Positions 16,479 to 21,335 of a stretch of 21,335 nucleotides of DNA are shown here, piece by piece (the first letter of the stretch is position 1; every line of letters starts with the position of its first letter). A program made the translations under genes and the position numbers. Origin of the DNA: an uncultured Alistipes sp. (GTDB taxonomy: Bacteria > Bacteroidota > Bacteroidia > Bacteroidales > Rikenellaceae); contig CAUHCL010000028.1 of the NCBI GenBank assembly GCA_959604655.1, positions 1 to 21,335 of the forward strand, given 5' to 3'. Below the pieces are notes generated by a model. That model was not told where the DNA came from. It ran no database searches and worked only from the letters and a program-made list of their open reading frames with translations.

Positions 16479-17132
16479 ATGAAGAACCTGCACGATAAGT
16501 TGATGTCTCGGGGTGCCGCGTCGCTCTCCGACGCCGAACTGCTGGCTCTGTTGATCGAGGCGCCCGACGATCCGCGCGATCCGTCCGTCACGGCCGAGAG
16601 GCTGCTCGCCGCGGCAGGAGGTTCGCTCGCGTCGGTGGCCCGCGCCGATCTCGGGCGGCTGCGCATGGCCGAGGGGCTGGGGCTTCGTCGCGCCGAGCGT
16701 CTGTCGCTCGCGGCCGAACTGGGGCGGCGCGTGGCGGCATCGGCCGAGCGGGATGTGGAGTGCATATCCGCCGACGCCGATGTGGTGCGGCTCATGCGTC
16801 CCGTGTTCGAGGCGATGCGGCACGAGGAATGCTGGGTGCTGTACCTCACCTCGTCGAACCGTCTGCTCGAACGGAGCCGCGTGAGTCAGGGCGGCGTGCA
16901 GGCCACGGTCGTCGACCACCGATTGATAGTGAAACGTGCGCTGGAGCTGCTCTCGACGCAGATAATCATGGTGCACAACCACCCGTCGGGAGCCGCCGAG
17001 CCGAGCGCCGCCGACAGGACGCTGACCGAAAAGGTGCGCGATGCCGCAGCGCTGTTCGACATACGTCTGCTCGACCACATCATCATCTCGCGCGAGGGCG
17101 AATTTTCGTTCCGCCGCATGTCGTTGCTGTAA
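16479..17132 (+). CDS. radC: RadC-family JAMM-domain protein
   Basis: RadC proteins combine a helix-hairpin-helix N-terminus with a JAB1/MPN metalloprotease-like domain; their cellular role is not settled. The 217-residue protein starts at the ATG at 16479 (MKNLHDKLMSRGAASLSDAELLALLI). The frame is open further upstream, but that stretch is the folded spacer. The N-terminus is slightly shorter than the usual one with an ERPREKLL-type opening. The metal motif HNHPSG has His166 and His168, with Asp179 in SAADR; an upstream Glu lies in HEECWVLYL. No clear promoter is seen before it, so read-through from rnc is possible. Confidence 0.85.
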   Translation: MKNLHDKLMSRGAASLSDAELLALLIEAPDDPRDPSVTAERLLAAAGGSLASVARADLGRLRMAEGLGLRRAERLSLAAELGRRVAASAERDVECISADADVVRLMRPVFEAMRHEECWVLYLTSSNRLLERSRVSQGGVQATVVDHRLIVKRALELLSTQIIMVHNHPSGAAEPSAADRTLTEKVRDAAALFDIRLLDHIIISREGEFSFRRMSLL

Positions 17133-17178
17133 TTGGTCGAAAACGGCGGCATTAGGATCATGTTTGCCGAAAAATTCA

Positions 17179-17186
17179 TATCTTTG
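17179..17186 (+). promoter_or_regulatory. -7 element for glyS
   Basis: TATCTTTG matches TAnnTTTG and lies 33 bases before the glyS ATG. A TTTG at 17163-17166 is only 12 bases upstream, closer than the usual 19-21. Confidence 0.5.
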
Positions 17187-17219
17187 CCGATTATAAGAAA
17201 CCATAAAGTCGATTCGAAA

Positions 17220-18764
17220 ATGACACAGGAAGAGTTGTTCAAAAAGTTGGTCGCTCACTGCAAGGAGTACGGATTCGTATTCCCGTCGAGCGAAATATAC
17301 GACGGTCTGGGAGCCGTGTACGATTACGGCCAGAACGGCGTGGAGCTGAAGAATAACATTAAACGCTATTGGTGGGATTCGATGGTCAAGCTGCACGAGA
17401 ACATCGTGGGTATCGATGCCGCCATATTCATGCACCCCAAGACCTGGGAGGCTTCGGGCCACGTGGCCGCTTTCAACGATCCGTTGATCGACAACAAGGA
17501 TTCGAAGAAGCGTTACAGAGCCGACGTGCTCATCGAGGACTGGATCGCCAAGCAGGACGAGAAGATCGAGAAGGAGGTGGAGAAGGCCCGCAAGCGTTTC
17601 GGCGAATCGTTCGACGAGGCGCAGTACCGTTCGACGTCGCCCCGCGTGCAGGAGACCGCGGCCAAGCGCGACGCCGTGCACAAGCGTTTCGCCGATGCGA
17701 TGAACGCCAATGACCTCGCGGAGCTGCGACAGATCATCCTCGACTGCGAGATAGCGTGCCCCATATCGGGTACGCGCAACTGGACCGACGTGCGCCAGTT
17801 CAACCTTATGTTCTCGACGCAGATGGGATCGACGGCCGAGGGTGCCAACACCATCTACCTCCGTCCCGAGACGGCGCAGGGCATATTCGTCAACTACCTC
17901 AATGTGCAGAAGACGGGACGCATGAAACTCCCGTTCGGTATAGCGCAGATCGGCAAGGCGTTCCGCAACGAGATCGTGGCCCGTCAGTTCATATTCCGCA
18001 TGCGCGAGTTCGAGCAGATGGAGATGCAGTTCTTCGTACAGCCCGGCACCGAGATGGAGTGGTGGAACAAGTGGAAGCAGACGCGTATGGCATGGCACCG
18101 CGCACTGGGCTTCGGCGACGACAACTACCGTTTCCACGATCACGAGAAGCTGGCCCACTACGCCAACGCCGCTACCGACATCGAATACAACTTCCCCTTC
18201 GGATTCAAGGAGGTGGAGGGTATCCACTCGCGTACCGATTTCGATCTGGGACGTCATCAGGAGTTCTCGGGCAAGAAGATACAGTACTTCGACGCGGAGC
18301 GCGGCGAGAGCTACGTGCCCTACGTGGTGGAGACCTCGATCGGCGTCGACCGCATGTTCCTGCAAATCATGTCGGCGGCCTACACCGAGGAAAAGCTCGA
18401 CAACGGCGAGGAACGCGTGGTGCTGCGCATTCCCGCTCAGCTGGCGCCTACGAAGGTGGCCGTCATGCCGCTGGTGAAGAAGGACGGACTCCCCGAGGTG
18501 GCGCAGAAGATAATCGACACTCTGAAATACGACTACAACGTGGTTTACGACGAGAAGGACTCGATCGGCAAGCGTTACCGCCGTCAGGATGCCGTGGGTA
18601 CGCCGTTCTGCGTGACGGTGGACCATCAGACGCTGGAGGACGGAACCGTAACGGTGCGTCACCGCGACACCATGGCGCAGGAGCGCGTCGCCATAGATGC
18701 GCTGCCCGCGATGGTCGACGGAGAGGTGTCGTTCCGCAGTCTGTTCAGAAAGCTGAATCTGTAA
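17220..18764 (+). CDS. glyS: Glycyl-tRNA synthetase (single-chain, dimeric class II type)
   Basis: The enzyme charges tRNA(Gly) with glycine. At 514 residues it is the single-subunit archaeal/eukaryotic-like type, not the alpha2-beta2 type of E. coli. It starts with FKKLVAHCKEYGFVFPSSEIYDGLGAVYDYG. The class II motif 2 region shows LRPETAQGIFVN (near 214-225), AQIGKAFRNEI and FRMREFEQMEMQFF; motif 3 is ETSIGVDRMFL. The C-terminal anticodon-binding domain runs from about residue 400 (LAPTKVAVMPLVKKDG). The ATG at 17220 follows the -7 element; the open frame further upstream is non-coding spacer. ruvX begins 24 bases after the stop. Confidence 0.96.
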   Translation: MTQEELFKKLVAHCKEYGFVFPSSEIYDGLGAVYDYGQNGVELKNNIKRYWWDSMVKLHENIVGIDAAIFMHPKTWEASGHVAAFNDPLIDNKDSKKRYRADVLIEDWIAKQDEKIEKEVEKARKRFGESFDEAQYRSTSPRVQETAAKRDAVHKRFADAMNANDLAELRQIILDCEIACPISGTRNWTDVRQFNLMFSTQMGSTAEGANTIYLRPETAQGIFVNYLNVQKTGRMKLPFGIAQIGKAFRNEIVARQFIFRMREFEQMEMQFFVQPGTEMEWWNKWKQTRMAWHRALGFGDDNYRFHDHEKLAHYANAATDIEYNFPFGFKEVEGIHSRTDFDLGRHQEFSGKKIQYFDAERGESYVPYVVETSIGVDRMFLQIMSAAYTEEKLDNGEERVVLRIPAQLAPTKVAVMPLVKKDGLPEVAQKIIDTLKYDYNVVYDEKDSIGKRYRRQDAVGTPFCVTVDHQTLEDGTVTVRHRDTMAQERVAIDALPAMVDGEVSFRSLFRKLNL

Positions 18765-18788
18765 GCGGCGTCCGCCGAGGGCTTGTTT

Positions 18789-19211
18789 ATGGGACGCATT
18801 CTGGCGATAGACTACGGTACGCGCCGCACGGGGCTCGCGGTGAGCGACCCGCTGCGGATAATAGCGGGTGCACTGGCTACGGTGGAGACAAAGCAGCTCG
18901 AACGCTATCTGGCAGACTATTTCGCGAAAAACGACGTTGATATAATAGTGCTCGGCAAGCCTACGCAGATGAACGGCTCACCGTCGCAGACCATGCGTTA
19001 CATCGAACCGCTGGCGGGACGCCTGCGTCATGCCTATCCCGACAAGGAGGTGGTGCTGTACGACGAGCGTTTCACCTCGGTGCTGGCCCACCGCACGATG
19101 CTGGAGAGCGGCATTGGCCGCGAGGCGCGGCGCGACAAGGCACTGGTCGACCGCATATCGGCCACGATCATCCTCCAGTCGTACATGGAGTCGGCGGCCA
19201 TGCGGCAGTAA
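18789..19211 (+). CDS. ruvX: RuvX/YqgF-type RNase H-fold nuclease (16S rRNA 5'-end processing)
   Basis: YqgF family proteins are RNase H-like nucleases linked to maturation of the 16S rRNA 5' end. The 140-residue protein has the standard length. It has Asp8 in ILAIDYGTRRTGLAVSD, the middle DIIVLGKPTQMNGS, YDERFTS, and a final DKALVDRISATIILQSYME with the last conserved Asp. The ATG at 18789 gives the normal start; an in-frame TTG two codons earlier is less likely. It lies between glyS and def in what looks like one transcript. Confidence 0.9.
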   Translation: MGRILAIDYGTRRTGLAVSDPLRIIAGALATVETKQLERYLADYFAKNDVDIIVLGKPTQMNGSPSQTMRYIEPLAGRLRHAYPDKEVVLYDERFTSVLAHRTMLESGIGREARRDKALVDRISATIILQSYMESAAMRQ

Positions 19212-19241
19212 GTTTTTGTAAAATAGAGAAAAGACGAAAGT

Positions 19242-19787
19242 ATGATATATCCGATAGTAATTTACGGCTCGCCCGTATTGCGTAACAAGTCGGTGGATAT
19301 CGCCCCCGACTATCCCGAGCTGAAGAAGCTCGTCGACGACATGTTCCTGACCCTGGCCGAGGCCGAGGGTGTGGGGCTCGCCGCACCGCAGATCGGCAAG
19401 AACATACGTCTGTTCATAGTCGACTGCACTCCGTGGGCCGAGGACGATCCGTCGCTGGCCGACTACAAACGGGCATTCATCAATGCCGAGATATATGAGC
19501 GTTCGGAGCAGACCGACCTTTTCAACGAAGGTTGTCTGTCGCTGCCCGGGCTTCACGAGGACGTGCGTCGTCCCGTGTCGATCCGCATGCGTTATGTGGA
19601 CGAGAATTTCGTCGAGCACGACGAGGAATTCAGCGGTCTGCCCGCCCGTGTGATCCAGCACGAGTACGACCATATTGAGGGACAGGTGTTCACCGACCAT
19701 CTGTCGCCCCTGCGCCGCAATCTGCTCAAGAGCAAGATGGTGAAGCTGGCCAACGGCAAGTATCGTTGCGCGTACAAGACCAAGTAA
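19242..19787 (+). CDS. def: Peptide deformylase
   Basis: The metalloenzyme removes the formyl group from the N-terminal Met of new proteins. All three motifs are present in the 181 residues: GVGLAAPQ (43-50), EGCLS with metal ligand Cys98 (96-100), and QHEYDH with His140, catalytic Glu141 and His144 (139-144). It lies 30 bases after ruvX, and ruvX-def is a common neighbour pair in Bacteroidota. The gene is closed by a terminator 22 bases after the stop. Confidence 0.96.
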   Translation: MIYPIVIYGSPVLRNKSVDIAPDYPELKKLVDDMFLTLAEAEGVGLAAPQIGKNIRLFIVDCTPWAEDDPSLADYKRAFINAEIYERSEQTDLFNEGCLSLPGLHEDVRRPVSIRMRYVDENFVEHDEEFSGLPARVIQHEYDHIEGQVFTDHLSPLRRNLLKSKMVKLANGKYRCAYKTK

Positions 19788-19809
19788 GTCGGCCTATCGG
19801 CCGAAAATT

Positions 19810-19841
19810 ACGCCCCGTCGAGTTTCTCGTGGGGCGTTTTT
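19810..19841 (+). terminator. Rho-independent terminator after def
   Basis: ACGCCCC (19810-19816) pairs with GGGGCGT (19831-19837), with an inner CGAG-TTT-CTCG hairpin, then a run of T to 19841. The sequence on the other side (AAAATT) may let it also stop the converging gene at 19901. Confidence 0.88.
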
Positions 19842-19900
19842 GTATCGTGGCGGCGATATGTTGGTGGTCTGTTGGGTGACTTGGCGGCGGTGAAGGGCGG

Positions 19901-20788
19901 CTACTCCCGATCGTAGGCGTCGATCATCGAGCAGTGCGTGCGGTTGACTATGCGGGCTCCGATCGAGCGGGCGTAGTCGCGCAGAACTTCGTGGCCGCGG
20001 AAGAGCTCGGCCGTTTCGGCAAGATAGGTGTACATGGTGTAGGGCCGCGGCGGGTCGGTGGCATTGACGAATATCGGCTCGGGCGCAGCGGGCGCGGAGT
20101 CGTAGTAGTGGCTTCGGATGCGGCACAGACGGTTGCGTCCGTCGACGGTGAGACCCTCCAGCAGGGTGTGATCCACGCCGTAGAGATCGATGTGCCGATA
20201 GCCCAGAAGTAACCCTATGAACTCGCCGTTCTGTACCACGGTGCCGAAATTGCCCGATCCCAGTCCGTGGCGGTAGCACCGGAACTCCACCGAGCGGAAT
20301 CCGTGAAAGACGGTGGTGTGGAACGGGACGATGCGTATGTGGGGATTCTCTCCGATGGCGGCGCGGTAGTCGAACTTTTCGGGATTGTAGTACTGCACGT
20401 AGAGAATCATGGGCCATTCGACGCGCTCGCAGAGCGTGCGGTAGAGCGTCTCGACCCGCTCGCTGCGGCCTGCGCGGCGGAAAAACTGCGGGTCGGAGAG
20501 GACGTAGTATTTCGGGCGGACAACGGCGAATTCGTCGCCGAGAGCGAAGAAATTGACGGCCATGATGTCGGTGCGCTCCCACTCACGGCGGGCGATGATC
20601 TGCGGAAGCTCGCTGCGCAGCGACGGTCCGTTGCCGAGCACGGCGAGTCGTCGCGACGGGTTCATGTCGACGGCGCCCGCACGTGCCACATGGTTGCGGA
20701 AATCCTCCTTCACGGCCATCGTGGCGAAGAACAGCATGGTGTCGAACGTGTTGCGCAGAGCGCCGATTATCCTTTCCGATAGTCGCAT
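19901..20788 (-). CDS. MptE-like / GT42 sialyltransferase-like Rossmann-fold protein
   Basis: The 295-residue protein has the motif LGNGPSL (51-57) and a later GLLLGYRHIDLYGVDHT (192-208). Both are shared by the DUF115/MptE-like family and by GT42 sialyltransferases of the Campylobacter Cst type, which use a related fold to bind CMP or other nucleotides. Between them is DIMAVNFFALGDEFAVVRPKYYVLSDP (74-100), typical of this group. No signal peptide is clear. The hydrophobic stretch near residues 16-25 may be a helix only. Next to rfbB on the same strand, it is most likely a glycan-building or nucleotide-sugar-binding enzyme. The substrate is not known. The protein was not recognised beyond the family level. 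Confidence 0.65.
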   Translation of the reverse strand: MRLSERIIGALRNTFDTMLFFATMAVKEDFRNHVARAGAVDMNPSRRLAVLGNGPSLRSELPQIIARREWERTDIMAVNFFALGDEFAVVRPKYYVLSDPQFFRRAGRSERVETLYRTLCERVEWPMILYVQYYNPEKFDYRAAIGENPHIRIVPFHTTVFHGFRSVEFRCYRHGLGSGNFGTVVQNGEFIGLLLGYRHIDLYGVDHTLLEGLTVDGRNRLCRIRSHYYDSAPAAPEPIFVNATDPPRPYTMYTYLAETAELFRGHEVLRDYARSIGARIVNRTHCSMIDAYDRE

Positions 20789-20810
20789 GATACGAAGTTT
20801 ATGGTCTTTA

Positions 20811-20839
20811 CAAAACTAATCATTATTTTAATTTGCAAA
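20811..20839 (-). promoter_or_regulatory. Probable promoter of the MptE-like gene
   Basis: On the minus strand: TTTG (20839-20836), 17 bases, then TAGTTTTG (20818-20811, matching TAnnTTTG). The spacer is two bases shorter than usual. The ATG is at 20788. Confidence 0.5.
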
Positions 20840-20928
20840 GAAAATAATGATAAAAATATTATTGGTTATAAGTAAACCCGCTGTACCGTTAGCTTTTGAC
20901 TAATAATGACATCTGGGTCTTAAAATGG

Positions 20929-20962
20929 AATCGGCTGCAACTTGCATTAGTTGCAGCCGATT
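20929..20962 (-). terminator. Hairpin terminator after rfbB
   Basis: AATCGGCTGCAACT (20929-20942) pairs perfectly over 14 bp with its complement (20949-20962) around a 6-nt loop. On the minus strand the T run after it is weak (CCATTTTA). It lies 22 bases past the rfbB stop codon. Confidence 0.75.
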
Positions 20963-20984
20963 CGGTGATTTACACCTCTTGTTT

Positions 20985-21335
20985 TTATCTGTTCTTGTAC
21001 ATCTCGTCGTAATATTTCTCGTATTCGCCCGAAGTGATGTTGTCCATCCAGTCTTGGTTGTCGAGATACCAGCGGACGGTCTTTTCGATGCCTTCTTCGA
21101 ATTGAAGCGACGGCTCCCAGCCAAGTTCTCGCTGGAGCTTACGGCTGTCGATGGCATAGCGCATGTCGTGCCCGAGACGGTCGGTCACGTAGGTGATCAG
21201 ATGATCGCTGTGCCCCTCGGGGTTTCCAAGCAGGCGATCCACGGTCTTTATGATGACCTTGATAAGGTCGATGTTCTTCCACTCGTTGAATCCGCCGATA
21301 TTGTACGTGTCGGCTGTTTGACCCTTGTGGAATAT
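20985..21335 (-). CDS. rfbB: dTDP-glucose 4,6-dehydratase RfbB, C-terminal part (5' end outside window)
   Basis: RfbB converts dTDP-glucose to dTDP-4-keto-6-deoxyglucose, the second step toward dTDP-rhamnose and other deoxy sugars. The frame is open to the window edge, leaving 116 residues. It shows GQTADTYNIGGFNEWKNIDLI, then ITYVTDRLGHDMRYAIDSRKLQRELGW and FEEGIEKTVRWYLDNQDWM, the standard tail of this short-chain dehydrogenase subfamily. Homologous epimerases share parts of this pattern, but the DRLGHDMRYAID-x-RKLQRELGW order is typical of RfbB. The gene is read on the minus strand toward the MptE-like gene and ends at a hairpin terminator; rmlA, rmlC and rmlD may lie beyond the edge. Confidence 0.9.
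   Translation of the reverse strand: MFHKGQTADTYNIGGFNEWKNIDLIKVIIKTVDRLLGNPEGHSDHLITYVTDRLGHDMRYAIDSRKLQRELGWEPSLQFEEGIEKTVRWYLDNQDWMDNITSGEYEKYYDEMYKNR

Noticed and set aside
18783..18788. TTG at 18783 as the ruvX start
   Set aside because: The ATG two codons on gives the standard N-terminus.

Overview
This is a GC-rich stretch of a Bacteroidota chromosome, most likely Bacteroidales and possibly Alistipes or a relative (Rikenellaceae). I infer this from gene content and promoter style, not from a database match. The supporting signs are promoters of the TTTG-N19/20-TAnnTTTG type, start codons without Shine-Dalgarno sequences, a BACON-domain surface lipoprotein with an acidic Cys-Asn-Asp-Asp-Asp N-terminus, a single-chain glycyl-tRNA synthetase, and pyruvate phosphate dikinase. 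No rRNA, tRNA, CRISPR array, insertion sequence or phage gene was seen.

Layout: (1) 1-2545, plus strand, a tight run of the 3' end of tilS, the DNA polymerase III delta subunit (holA) and a class-IV aminotransferase-like protein that seems to lack the PLP lysine. (2) 2717-4240, a POT-family peptide transporter with its own promoter and terminator. (3) 4398-6408, mnmA with a textbook promoter, followed one base later by a secreted protein of the endonuclease/exonuclease/phosphatase (EEP) fold in which every catalytic motif is replaced. (4) 6489-9218, ppdK, ending at a bidirectional terminator. (5) 9470-11095, minus strand, a three-BACON plus LamG-like lipoprotein with a G9 tract in its coding sequence. 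(6) 11451-13852, minus strand, pepE, yraN and waaA; waaA has its own promoter, which fixes its start codon. (7) 13944-16342, plus strand, acpP, fabF and rnc, then a strongly folded spacer and radC (16479-17132). (8) 17220-19787, plus strand, glyS, ruvX and def, closed by a terminator. (9) 19901-21335, minus strand, an MptE/sialyltransferase-like Rossmann protein and the 3' end of rfbB (dTDP-glucose 4,6-dehydratase), probably the edge of a surface-polysaccharide locus.

Most genes are housekeeping: tRNA modification (tilS, mnmA), replication (holA), fatty-acid synthesis (acpP, fabF), RNA processing (rnc), translation (glyS, def), lipid A-Kdo assembly (waaA) and pyruvate/PEP metabolism (ppdK). 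I see no clear new multi-gene system. The most interesting observations are the apparent EEP pseudoenzyme behind mnmA, the lysine-less aminotransferase-like protein, the possible phase-variable G9 tract in the surface lipoprotein, a Glu-to-Asp change at the catalytic base of WaaA, a nested RNA-like fold directly downstream of the RNase III gene, and a 17-nt operator-like repeat 51 bp apart upstream of the lipoprotein promoter.
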